NCBI GenBank assembly: GCA_020025305.1
Contig: JAHHSG010000014.1
Coordinates: forward strand, 1-60,517
From: Oscillospiraceae bacterium
GTDB taxonomy: Bacteria; Bacillota; Clostridia; Oscillospirales; Oscillospiraceae
Length of the DNA: 60,517 bases
Reading direction: 5' to 3'
The notes beneath the pieces are model-generated. The model ran no database searches. It was not told where the DNA came from and saw nothing but the letters and a program-made list of their open reading frames with translations. How positions within the stretch are numbered: the stretch's first letter is position 1; every line of letters begins with the position of its first letter. Of this stretch, positions 8,188 through 16,160 are shown in pieces. The position numbers and the translations under genes are program-made.

Positions 8188-8219
8188 TAAAAAAGGACTG
8201 CCCAAGGGCGGTCCTTTTT
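8188..8219 (+). terminator. Terminator of serC
   Basis: Stem GGACTGCCC/GGGCGGTCC (one G-U pair, 2-nt loop) followed by TTTTT, 14 nt after the serC stop. Confidence 0.85.
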
Positions 8220-8365
8220 CCTGTCCTCATAAACCTCCATAGAAAACGGCAGGGGCGCACAGCAGGCGCAAAGTGCGCATAGGATGATCGGTGCCCCCTG
8301 TTTGGCAAGCGGCGTTTCAAAGGAGGTTCTCTCCTCCGCCGCGCCTGCACTCTCTGTTGGAAAAA

Positions 8366-8403
8366 GAAGACAGCACCAAGTGTTTTTCCTTGGTGCTGTC
8401 ATT
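8366..8403 (-). terminator. Probable terminator of the penicillin-binding protein gene
   Basis: A 12-bp perfect stem GACAGCACCAAG/CTTGGTGCTGTC with an 8-nt loop. On the minus strand it is followed by CTTCTTTTTCC. It lies about 50 nt past the stop of the gene at 8452. The spacer 8220-8365 shows nothing else. Confidence 0.65.
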
Positions 8404-8451
8404 TTATGAGCCTCTATTTACAGTATGAAGATTTTTAGAGGTGGATAGGTA

Positions 8452-11157
8452 CTAGCGCCATTCCTGAAAAATTCCTGCCCACAGATTCAGCATAAATCTT
8501 CTATCAGCACCGCCGCCCTCTGGCGGAATTTCCGGATCAGGTACTTCCGGTTCTTCCGGCTTGTCCGGTTTCTCGGGTTTTTCCGGCTTGTCCGGTTTCT
8601 CCGGCTTGTCAGGGTTTTCCGGCTTTATACCGTCGTCCCCCCCCCAAGGAAAATCGGGCAAATCAATCAGCGGCGGTTTCTCCTTATGTGCCGGACACAC
8701 AGGATCCCTGCTGAGGGCCTGCAGCAAATAGGCATCATCCTTTGCCAGCACCAAAGACCCGGCATTCATGCTGCCATCATAAGACACCATAGGACGATCA
8801 TAGTCCAGTACGGCGACCTTTTTCACTTTCTCCTTAGGACAGAACTCCGTAGCAAGATGTTTTCCCTCTTCGCAGTAGGAAACCATCTTATGCATATTGC
8901 ATGCCTGCGTAGGTGCCGTATCCGCCGCCACAAGAACGGTTCGGGTGCGGCTGCCACGTACATCCTTACTGCACGCATCGCTCGCCAGCAGACCGCTGTC
9001 AGCACAAACCGTGACCTCAATCAGTCCCGAGGCGCTGTTGAAACCGGTATTATCCAGATCGGCATGGATCCTTGACATCACCTCTCGCCACAGATTCGCC
9101 GAGGGGTTGCCCCAGATATCAATGACTTCGTTGGATTTATAGCCGCACCACACTGCAGCGCTATAATAGGGTGTAAATCCCACAAAATAGCGGTCGCGGT
9201 TAGCGTCGGTGGTACCGGTCTTACCAGCCGTACGCATACCGGAGAAATCAGCCTCTGTACCGGTACCACTGGAGACTACCGTTGTCAACAAATTGCGCAT
9301 CAAGCTGGCCGTCGTTTCCTTCATGGCCACATGGGACTCGGGTGCGTTGTCAATCACCACTTGTCCATTACTGTCCTCCACACGGACAAAAGTACGGGGT
9401 TGTGTATAGATGCCGTTATTCACAAAGGCCGCAAATGCTGCTGCCATCTCTTGCGTGGTCACACCGTATTCCAGACCACCCAGCGCCATATTACCCACCT
9501 GCTCACTGTCCGTGGGCGTCAGGTTTTGAAAGCCCAACTTTTCCGTCATGAAATTATAGGATGCAGCTGTCCCATACATCTGGTTGACGCGCACAGCAGC
9601 ACAGTTCGAGGACCACTTGATGACATCCTGTACGCTGCTCAATCCATCAAAGGAGCCATACGAGTTCTTCGGATAAACTCCATAACCAGGCAGGAAAATG
9701 GGATAGTCGTCAATAGCGGAGGCGGCGGTAATGGTACCGTCATCCAGCGCAGGGGCATAGGTGGAAATAGGCTTAATGGCAGATCCGCACTGCCGCACGG
9801 CACTGGCCCAGTTCCAGCTGCGGTCATACTCCTTGGCACCCGTGCCTCCCACCATGGCTACAACATTGCCGGTAAATGGGTCTATGACCGTGATCCCCGC
9901 CTGCAGCGGCTCACCCTGAGAGTCTGTGTTGGTCTGATAACTGGTGTTTTCAAAGACATCCTCAGCTATCTCCTGATATTTGGGGATCTGTGTTGTGTAA
10001 ATCTTAAAGCCCTTGCTGTATACCATGCTCACTGCTTTTTCATGGGCAGTACGCACATAGCCGTCCGCATCCGCAGGATCATCAGAAAGATGATAGTGCT
10101 CCACCAGTGCCTCCGCCACATCATCAATCACCTGATCGGTAAAGTAAGAGTTGTTGGCAGTACTGACCACCGTAGGCTTTTCCTGATCCACAGGGGTATC
10201 TACTTTGTTGCCCTGGTTGGTATAACCATTGGTAAAGACCACCTCTTCGGCTACAGCCGCCTCATAGGTTGCCTGATCGATCTTCCCTTGATCCAACATG
10301 GCCTCCAGCACCAGAAGCTGCCGTTTGCGGTTCTCTTCACGGCACCAATCGTCACGGAGCGGGTCAAACTGGGAGGGATTGTTGGTGATACTGATCAGAC
10401 AGGCACTCTCTGCCAATGTAAGTTCCGTGACATCCTTGGCAAAGTACATATCCGCTGCTGTCTGGACACCGTAGCACATATTCCCTAAATAGACCGTATT
10501 GAGATAGATGGTAAGGATCTCGTCCTTTTCATAGTCCTCTTCCAGCGCCAAAGCACGGTAGATCTCTGTAATCTTACGTTTCACCGTGTTCTCGTTATTG
10601 CCGGTGACATTTTTGATCATCTGCTGGGTGATGGTAGACCCACCTTGCACACCACTGCCGGTGACCGTACTTAAAATAGCACGCAGCGTACCTTTCCAGT
10701 CCACACCGTGATGGCTTTCAAAACGCTTGTCCTCAATGGCGATGGTTGCATCTTTGAGGTGCTTGGGTATATCTTTGCTGTCTACCAAGATACGGTTTTC
10801 ATTGGCAAACAGCGTCTGATACATGGTCCAATCCTCGCTGCCCGGCTCTTGATAGTACAATTCCGTGGAGATCTCCTGCGTGTACTCAGACACGTCCACC
10901 TCCACATGCCCCTTCATCACCGTGTTGATGTAGATCATGAAAAAGCCGACAAAGATTGCCAGCGACAAAACGCCGACCAGACATACCGTCCCGATCCAGA
11001 ACCAAACTTTCTTAGCTCGGCCTGTTTTCTTTTGGGCATTAGGCGTCTTTTTCGGCGCAGCGGGGTCTTTGCGCAGCTTATGCAGTATTCTATCGGCGCT
11101 TTCCCGCACCTTGCGAGTAAAACTTTCGAATCCCTTTTTATGATTCCGTTCCTCCAA
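8452..11157 (-). CDS. Class A penicillin-binding protein (PBP1A type)
   Basis: Bifunctional peptidoglycan polymerase and crosslinker. The 901 residues comprise a basic cytoplasmic tail, a membrane anchor at about 51-76, and a GT51 glycosyltransferase domain with EDKRFESHHGVD (about 142), GGSTITQQ, RKITE and IYLNTVYLGN. The transpeptidase domain has SAIK (S459), SSN (516-518) and KTGT (646). The tail has a lysine/proline/glutamate repeat (PDKPEKPEKP-like, about 845-880) that probably spans the wall. Translation appears to start at TTG with AAGGTG 7 nt upstream. Monocistronic, with its own promoter. Confidence 0.95.
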   Translation of the reverse strand: MEERNHKKGFESFTRKVRESADRILHKLRKDPAAPKKTPNAQKKTGRAKKVWFWIGTVCLVGVLSLAIFVGFFMIYINTVMKGHVEVDVSEYTQEISTELYYQEPGSEDWTMYQTLFANENRILVDSKDIPKHLKDATIAIEDKRFESHHGVDWKGTLRAILSTVTGSGVQGGSTITQQMIKNVTGNNENTVKRKITEIYRALALEEDYEKDEILTIYLNTVYLGNMCYGVQTAADMYFAKDVTELTLAESACLISITNNPSQFDPLRDDWCREENRKRQLLVLEAMLDQGKIDQATYEAAVAEEVVFTNGYTNQGNKVDTPVDQEKPTVVSTANNSYFTDQVIDDVAEALVEHYHLSDDPADADGYVRTAHEKAVSMVYSKGFKIYTTQIPKYQEIAEDVFENTSYQTNTDSQGEPLQAGITVIDPFTGNVVAMVGGTGAKEYDRSWNWASAVRQCGSAIKPISTYAPALDDGTITAASAIDDYPIFLPGYGVYPKNSYGSFDGLSSVQDVIKWSSNCAAVRVNQMYGTAASYNFMTEKLGFQNLTPTDSEQVGNMALGGLEYGVTTQEMAAAFAAFVNNGIYTQPRTFVRVEDSNGQVVIDNAPESHVAMKETTASLMRNLLTTVVSSGTGTEADFSGMRTAGKTGTTDANRDRYFVGFTPYYSAAVWCGYKSNEVIDIWGNPSANLWREVMSRIHADLDNTGFNSASGLIEVTVCADSGLLASDACSKDVRGSRTRTVLVAADTAPTQACNMHKMVSYCEEGKHLATEFCPKEKVKKVAVLDYDRPMVSYDGSMNAGSLVLAKDDAYLLQALSRDPVCPAHKEKPPLIDLPDFPWGGDDGIKPENPDKPEKPDKPEKPEKPDKPEEPEVPDPEIPPEGGGADRRFMLNLWAGIFQEWR

Positions 11158-11233
11158 AACAAGGCACCTTCCTTTCTTTTATTTGGGCTTGTCCCCACCA
11201 CAAAGTCGGTTGGGGCATTGCATATCTATCCAC

Positions 11234-11262
11234 TATAAAAAGTATTGTACCATATTTGTCAA
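11234..11262 (-). promoter_or_regulatory. Promoter of the penicillin-binding protein gene
   Basis: Minus-strand TTGACA with a TTTATA -10 at 17-nt spacing (TATAGT at 19 nt is an alternative), about 77 nt before the start codon. Confidence 0.65.
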
Positions 11263-11376
11263 GCATAAAAAGCATCCATTTTTCCTGAAAAACCCTTCTG
11301 TGCTCATTGATTTTGTTATATTTTTACATTTTATTGCCTATTTTAAACACTTTTGCAAAGAATGCGCTGTCCTCCC

Positions 11377-11405
11377 TTGCTTTTTTCTACAAAATCGGTT
11401 ATATT
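11377..11405 (+). promoter_or_regulatory. Promoter of the DUF1292 gene
   Basis: Plus-strand TTGCTT and TATATT with 17-nt spacing, 38 nt before the start codon. Confidence 0.65.
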
Positions 11406-11443
11406 GCTTTTATCATTACAATTTACATTAGGAGGCTGTTATT

Positions 11444-11737
11444 ATGAGCGAGGATTTCGGTCCCAACTTCATTACGCTGACCGACGAGGATGGTCAGGAG
11501 ATTGAACTGGAATATGTGGATGCCCTGGAACTGGATGGGCAGACCTACATGGCCTTCTTCCCCACGGTAGAGGAAGGCGAAGAGCAAGACGAGGCCGAGG
11601 ACTACGGCCTTGTGATCCTGAAGTCTGTTGTGGAAAACGGGGAGGAACTGCTTTCCACGCTGGACAGCGACGAAGAACTCAACCGTGTCTATGATGCCTT
11701 TATGGAGCAGCTGTTGGAGGATGAAGAAAATTCCTAA
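11444..11737 (+). CDS. DUF1292 (YrzB-like) acidic small protein
   Basis: Small cytoplasmic protein of 97 residues, strongly acidic, with the family pattern ITLTDEDGQEIELEYVDALE, then GQTYMAFFP and YGLVILKSV. In many Firmicutes it is encoded beside ruvX; here ruvX lies 7 kb away. Function is unknown. AGGAGG lies at a good distance before the ATG. The next transcript is the 6S RNA. Confidence 0.85.
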   Translation: MSEDFGPNFITLTDEDGQEIELEYVDALELDGQTYMAFFPTVEEGEEQDEAEDYGLVILKSVVENGEELLSTLDSDEELNRVYDAFMEQLLEDEENS

Positions 11738-11757
11738 GCGGCAGCAGAAATTTCCCT

Positions 11758-11785
11758 TTGCATTTTTCCGCATATCTGTTATACT
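11758..11785 (+). promoter_or_regulatory. Promoter for the 6S RNA region
   Basis: Plus-strand TTGCAT and TATACT with 16-nt spacing. The predicted start, near 11792, is followed at once by a 9-bp hairpin (11789-11810), so the mature RNA may be processed from a longer precursor. Confidence 0.6.
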
Positions 11786-11849
11786 AAGGGTGTCACCAAA
11801 CGGTGACGCCCTGCGGGGTACGTGACGAGTCTTTTTTATCCTCACATTT

Positions 11850-12018
11850 CGTTATAGGGGATGTCGGATCAGTATGTGGTTTGCAGGCCTCCCGGCTGCC
11901 TTTTGCGGCTGGAAGTTGGAAGCAATAAAGCACGCTGGAGACAACCCACCTGCTATTCTTGGTGCAGGTTATAACTTGGCTCCCACGTCCAAGCAGGGAA
12001 AGAGCCATTTGGCTTTTT
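11850..12018 (+). ncRNA. ssrS: 6S RNA
   Basis: A non-coding transcript between a promoter and a strong terminator with 6S-like architecture. The closing stem is 11859-11868 with 11981-11990 (GGATGTCGGA/TCCCACGTCC, one mismatch). A large central bubble has a small hairpin on its 3' strand (ACCTGC/GCAGGT, about 11948-11970), and an apical arm holds GCAGGCCTCC and AGCAATAAAGCACGCTGGAG. 6S RNA binds the housekeeping RNA polymerase by mimicking an open promoter. The ends are approximate. Confidence 0.75.
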
Positions 12019-12019
12019 G

Positions 12020-12057
12020 ACCGGCTCGGGGATTTTCCCGAGCCGGTTCTTTTTTTA
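12020..12057 (+). terminator. Terminator of the 6S RNA unit
   Basis: An 11-bp perfect stem ACCGGCTCGGG/CCCGAGCCGGT followed by TTCTTTTTTT. Confidence 0.9.
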
Positions 12058-12106
12058 TCCGTTTCTCCGGTAAATGTGTTCTCTTTGTGAATTATTTGTA
12101 TGCCCC

Positions 12107-12135
12107 TTGCGCATTGCTCTGAAATCTTGTATAAT
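12107..12135 (+). promoter_or_regulatory. Promoter of the foldase gene
   Basis: Plus-strand TTGCGC and TATAAT with 17-nt spacing, 57 nt before the ATG at 12193. Confidence 0.8.
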
Positions 12136-12192
12136 TATTTGGTAACTTTAACAGTAAGGGTACAAACTACCTATTTGAGAGGATTGACACAA

Positions 12193-13767
12193 ATGAGCGC
12201 TTCAAGAGAAAAGAAAAATCGTCAGGATTTGGCCGCCAGCGGTATTCCTGACATCAAAGACATTCGCGCTGCCGAGGAGCGGAAACAGCAGCGCCGGAGC
12301 AACTGGCTCTACGGCAGTATTGCCGTCATCTTCGTTCTGGTAGCCGCAGCACTGCTTGTCTGGAATTCCAACATTATCCAGCGCGGCTCTACTGCCATTA
12401 CCGTAGACGGTGAGAAGTATTCTGCCGCCGAGGTAAGTTATTTTTACCGCTCTGCTTATAATTCTTTGACCAATTCCCAGTATGCCTCCTATATGGGGCT
12501 GGATCCCAGCAAGCCCCTGAACCAGCAGACGCTGAACGACACCGCCAAAATGATGCTGGGCATTACCTCGCAGGAGGAAATGACCTATCAGCAGTATCTG
12601 ATGGATTCTACGAAGAAGTCACTGGTGGAGTTGACCGTCATGCTCCGCAACGCTGAGAAGGATGGCTTTACTTTTACTGAGGAAATGCAGGCGGATGTGG
12701 ATGCAACCTTAAAAAGTTTGGACGAGGGCGCTAAGCAAAACGGCATGTCCAGCGGTGCCTATCTCAAGGCTCTCTTTGGCCCCAATATGACCTCCGGCAC
12801 CTTTGAAAAAATCCTCAAGGACTCTGTGCTGGCTACCTACTATATGATGAACTATCGTGACGGCTTGACCTACAGCGATGAACAGATTGAGGAATACTAT
12901 CAGGCACACAAGTCCAACTTTGACGTGGTTGCCTACGACTATATCTACTTCAAGGGAACCGCGCCTTCCACCACCGATGCCGACGGCAAGAATGTTCCTC
13001 CCACCGAGGAGGAGAATAAAGCTGCCGCCGAGAAGGCGCAGGCTGCTGCCGAGGAAGCACTGGCTCGCTTCCGGAACGGGGAGTCTCTGGAGGATATCGC
13101 CAAAGACTACGAAATCGGCAGCTATTTCAGCCAGACAGATGCCTCCAATTACGGTGATACCATGAGCAGCTGGCTCTTTGATGACGCACGCAAGAGCGGC
13201 GATGCAGAGATTGTAGAGAGCAACGGAAGCCGCTATCTCATGCTCTTCCACAGCCGCGGCCGCAACGAATATGAAACTGTAAATGTCCGCCACATCCTGT
13301 GCAAGCTGGACACCACAGGTCTTGACAAGGAGGCCGAGGACTACCAGACCAAATTGGCAGCCCTCAAGGACGAGCAAAAGGCCAAGGCGGATCAGGTGCT
13401 GCAGGAGTGGAAGGATGGCGGCGCTACCGAGGAGGCCTTTGCCAAGCTGGCGGAACAGTACAGCGACGACGGCGGCTCCAACACTAACGGCGGTCTCTAC
13501 TCTCAGGTTTCCAAGGGCCGTATGGTTCCTGCATTCAACGACTGGATTTTCGATGCAAACCGCAAAGCAGGCGACAGCGACATTCTTTACGTAGAGTCTG
13601 GTAACTATTCCGGATATCATGTGATGTATTTCTCCGGTTATGACGCGCCTTACTGGACACTGCAGGTCAAAGACGCCATCAGCCAGGAGGACTTCACCAA
13701 GTGGCATGATGAGCTCGTCAAGGATGTCACCGCCACAGAGAACGGCGGTATCAAGTATGTGGGCTGA
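12193..13767 (+). CDS. Membrane-anchored peptidylprolyl isomerase (PrsA/SurA-like foldase)
   Basis: Extracytoplasmic folding catalyst. The 524 residues include a charged cytoplasmic N-terminus, a single transmembrane helix (LYGSIAVIFVLVAAALLVW, about residues 39-57), a helical SurA-N-like region, and a parvulin-type rotamase domain in the C-terminal half beginning at NVRHILCKLDT. An alanine/glutamate-rich helix (about residues 275-295) links the parts. I chose the ATG at 12193 because GAGAGG precedes it; the longer frame would include the promoter. It has no lipobox, so it is anchored by the helix, unlike lipoprotein PrsA. Confidence 0.85.
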   Translation: MSASREKKNRQDLAASGIPDIKDIRAAEERKQQRRSNWLYGSIAVIFVLVAAALLVWNSNIIQRGSTAITVDGEKYSAAEVSYFYRSAYNSLTNSQYASYMGLDPSKPLNQQTLNDTAKMMLGITSQEEMTYQQYLMDSTKKSLVELTVMLRNAEKDGFTFTEEMQADVDATLKSLDEGAKQNGMSSGAYLKALFGPNMTSGTFEKILKDSVLATYYMMNYRDGLTYSDEQIEEYYQAHKSNFDVVAYDYIYFKGTAPSTTDADGKNVPPTEEENKAAAEKAQAAAEEALARFRNGESLEDIAKDYEIGSYFSQTDASNYGDTMSSWLFDDARKSGDAEIVESNGSRYLMLFHSRGRNEYETVNVRHILCKLDTTGLDKEAEDYQTKLAALKDEQKAKADQVLQEWKDGGATEEAFAKLAEQYSDDGGSNTNGGLYSQVSKGRMVPAFNDWIFDANRKAGDSDILYVESGNYSGYHVMYFSGYDAPYWTLQVKDAISQEDFTKWHDELVKDVTATENGGIKYVG

Positions 13768-13804
13768 TTTCTGATTTGGTCTAAACACCCAGTACTTACC
13801 AAAA

Positions 13805-13831
13805 GGCCGGCGCACAGCGCCGGTCTTTTTC
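13805..13831 (+). terminator. Terminator of the foldase gene
   Basis: Nine-pair GC-rich stem GGCCGGCGC/GCGCCGGTC (one G-U) followed by TTTTT. It lies only 29 nt before tcdA, with no clear promoter between. Confidence 0.85.
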
Positions 13832-13859
13832 TATAGTAACACCACAAGGGAGATTTTCT

Positions 13860-14585
13860 ATGCAAGAACAATTTATAAGAACCGCCATGATGCTGGGGAA
13901 TGATTCCATTGCCCAGCTGCAGCAAAGCCATGTGATCGTCTTTGGCTTGGGCGGCGTGGGCAGCTACGTCGTTGAAACGCTGGCCCGTGCCGGCATTGGT
14001 GAGCTGACACTGGTAGATCAGGACACCCTCAGTCTCTCCAACATCAACCGCCAGCTTTTTGCCCTCCACTCCACGGTAGGGCTTGCCAAGGCAAAGGCCG
14101 CCGCACAGCGCTGCCGCGATATTAACCCGGATATACTTGTCCATCCCATGGTGGCTACCTATGATGCCGCCCACCGGGAACATTTTTTCCAAAGTTCATA
14201 CGATTATATCGTAGACGCCATCGATCTTGTCTCCTGCAAACTCGATCTTATTGCGCAGGCGCAAGCACGGAAAATCCCCATCATCTCGGCCATGGGCACC
14301 GGCAATAAACTCAATCCCCAGCTTCTGCAAATCACGGATATCTCCAAGACCTCCGGCTGTCCGCTGGCCCGAGTGATGCGCCGCGAATTACGAAGTATGG
14401 GCATTCACCATCTGAAGGTGGTCTATAGCCCAGAACAGCCCACGCCCACCACCCAGATGGAAACCCCACCCCCCGGACGGCGCAGTGTGCCAGCCAGTGT
14501 CCCCTGGGTTCCCGCCTGCGCAGGAATGATGATGGGCGGCGCCGTGGTGCAGGATCTTTTGCTAAGGGACACCGCAGAGGCATAA
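13860..14585 (+). CDS. tcdA: tRNA threonylcarbamoyladenosine dehydratase (TcdA/CsdL)
   Basis: ThiF/E1-like enzyme that ATP-dependently cyclises t6A at position 37 of ANN-decoding tRNAs to ct6A. The 241 residues show the adenylation-fold nucleotide motif VFGLGGVGSYVVETLARAG, then DQDTLSLSNINRQ, and the SGCPLARVMRRELR block near residue 170. The C-terminal PPPGRRSVPASVPWVPACAG stretch is typical. It follows a terminator closely, so it depends on read-through or on an unseen promoter. mtaB, for another position-37 modification, is at 54.6 kb. Confidence 0.92.
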   Translation: MQEQFIRTAMMLGNDSIAQLQQSHVIVFGLGGVGSYVVETLARAGIGELTLVDQDTLSLSNINRQLFALHSTVGLAKAKAAAQRCRDINPDILVHPMVATYDAAHREHFFQSSYDYIVDAIDLVSCKLDLIAQAQARKIPIISAMGTGNKLNPQLLQITDISKTSGCPLARVMRRELRSMGIHHLKVVYSPEQPTPTTQMETPPPGRRSVPASVPWVPACAGMMMGGAVVQDLLLRDTAEA

Positions 14586-14916
14586 TCCCTCGGAGCGCTT
14601 TTGCTCAGTGAATAGTGTCCCTACGTTGGCACAGTCCGGCATACATAGCCGCCGGAAATCCCTAGCCCGTGTATCCACTGTGTGGAAGCGCCCCCTCTTA
14701 CACAATGCGGCAGTATATATTTTCTTTTGAAAAAAAGCTGTGCGGTATACCGCACAGCTTTTCTGATTCCCCTTACCCGCCAAAGTGTCCTTGTATTTTT
14801 CCGTTCCCCGTATCTTTCTTTCATATAGGGCTTGGCTCACTCCACCGGTTTACGGCCGACACGCTCCGCCACCCACGGCTCTGCGGAAGCCTGCCGTACC
14901 TCAGCGCTTCTTTCGC
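14586..14916. terminator. Gene-free spacer with a bidirectional terminator at 14731-14763
   Basis: The spacer between convergent tcdA and xdhC holds one clear element, the 26-nt perfect palindrome AAGCTGTGCGG/CCGCACAGCTT flanked by A- and T-runs. The rest shows no gene with a ribosome site and no recognisable RNA. Confidence 0.7.
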
Positions 14917-15918
14917 CTACCGCTTAGATCGGTGCTCGATCAGCTGTGCGGCAATGGAGATCGCAATCTCCGCCGGTGTCTCACCACCAATCGGCAGGCC
15001 AATGGGTGCATGGACGCGCGCCCAATCCGCCTCATCAAAGCCCCGTTGGGCCAGATATTCCTTGGTGGCGGAAATTTTTCGGCGGCTGCCAATGCAGCCC
15101 ACATAAGTGGCAGGTGTGCGCAGTGCCTGCGCCAATACTTCACGATCCGCCTCATGGCCCGGGGTCATGATGATCATATAGTCCTCCGCTGTCACATGGA
15201 TGTGGGCACCAATATCTGCAAAGTCACCGCAGATGATGCGGTCGGCCTGCGGAAACCATGTGCGATCGGCAAGCATCATACGAGGGTCGTAGACTGTAAC
15301 GGCAAAGTTGACACTTTTAAGAACGGGAACCAAGGCGCGGCTCACATGTCCTGCGCCAAACACATATACCATTGTGCCGCTGTGAATCGGCTCCACATAC
15401 CAACCCTCTTCCCCGTTCATCTCCCATACCGGATGGCTGCGGCACAGCGACTGCACGGACTGGGTACCCTGTGCAAACTGCAAGCGGCGATCCGCGCAGC
15501 AAAATCCGGTCTGCACCGCTTTTCCGTCCCGCAGTTCCACCGCCAGCCAAATATTTTCCTGCCCCTCCATGGCCTGTGACATGGCTTGCAGCATGGGCAC
15601 ATCCTCCTCTTTCAAGGTCTGCAGCAGCACCGCAAGATCGCCGCCGCATACCATACCCAAATCCGCTGCCTGATTGGGCGCAAGGTGGTAGTGCTCCACC
15701 CGGCTGCCGCCCTCGTCAGCCACCTCCCCAGCCAGTTTGGTTACTGCCAGCTCCACGGCACCTCCACCTACTGTTCCTTCCGTGCGGCCATCAGGAAAAA
15801 CAGCCATATGGGCCCCTGCGCCGCGTGGCGTAGACCCGGAGGATTTTAAAATCGTACAAAGCACCACATGTTCGCCCTGCTTCAGCGCAGGGATCACCTT
15901 AGAAAGCAACTCCTTCAC
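14917..15918 (-). CDS. XdhC/CoxI-family protein
   Basis: Family that inserts or protects sulfurated molybdenum cofactor for xanthine dehydrogenase-type enzymes. The 333 residues start at GTG (VKELLSKVIPALKQGE) with a perfect AGGAGGT site 6 nt upstream; longer frames lack one. The N-terminal XdhC domain has SSGSTPRGAGAHMAV and GTVGGGAVE. The C-terminal Rossmann domain has VFGAGHVSRALVPVL and ends in GGETPAEIAISIAAQLI. No molybdenum hydroxylase or moco gene lies in this window, so the partner enzyme is elsewhere. Confidence 0.9.
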   Translation of the reverse strand: MKELLSKVIPALKQGEHVVLCTILKSSGSTPRGAGAHMAVFPDGRTEGTVGGGAVELAVTKLAGEVADEGGSRVEHYHLAPNQAADLGMVCGGDLAVLLQTLKEEDVPMLQAMSQAMEGQENIWLAVELRDGKAVQTGFCCADRRLQFAQGTQSVQSLCRSHPVWEMNGEEGWYVEPIHSGTMVYVFGAGHVSRALVPVLKSVNFAVTVYDPRMMLADRTWFPQADRIICGDFADIGAHIHVTAEDYMIIMTPGHEADREVLAQALRTPATYVGCIGSRRKISATKEYLAQRGFDEADWARVHAPIGLPIGGETPAEIAISIAAQLIEHRSKR

Positions 15919-15982
15919 ACGTACACCTCCTGTGGATTGATTGTCTTCATTATAGCCATTTCTCCACGCTTTCGCAACAAGA

Positions 15983-16072
15983 TCATCGATCCAGTGCGTC
16001 CAGTATACGAATAAATCCCTTGACCAATGTTCCAGCACCGCACACGGCAAACACCATCGCCAGTTCTCCCAT
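15983..16072 (-). CDS. 29-residue hydrophobic small ORF upstream of xdhC
   Basis: A short frame starting MGELAMVFAVCGAGTLVKG and ending in ILDALDR. A perfect AAAGGAGG site lies at the right distance before its ATG. It has one hydrophobic stretch (about residues 4-22) that could form a membrane helix. It lies 64 nt before xdhC on the same strand, after the xpaC terminator. I do not recognise it. It could be a small membrane protein or a leader; the ribosome site is the main support. Confidence 0.5.
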   Translation of the reverse strand: MGELAMVFAVCGAGTLVKGFIRILDALDR

Positions 16073-16122
16073 GTTACGCTCCTCCTTTTCTCTTTTAACC
16101 CAGCGTAACAAAAGTGCGGTAC

Positions 16123-16155
16123 AAAAAACGGACAGTACTACCACTGTCCGTTTTA
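16123..16155 (-). terminator. Terminator of the exporter-S4-DUF896-XpaC operon
   Basis: Stem ACGGACAGT/ACTGTCCGT, 6-nt loop, followed on the minus strand by a run of six U, just past the stop at 16161. Confidence 0.85.
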
Positions 16156-16160
16156 TAAAC

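Noticed and set aside
8520..8625. Tandem DNA repeat in the PBP tail considered as a mobile or CRISPR-like repeat
   Set aside because: The repeats are short, in frame, and encode a Lys/Pro/Glu tail typical of class A PBPs.
8631..8654. Possible frameshift at a C-run in the PBP gene
   Set aside because: The frame stays open through the run of C and continues into the proline-rich tail; no second overlapping frame carries a conserved tail.
12709..13815. 368-codon minus-strand frame
   Set aside because: Antisense to the foldase gene and crossing its terminator; a shadow of biased codon use.
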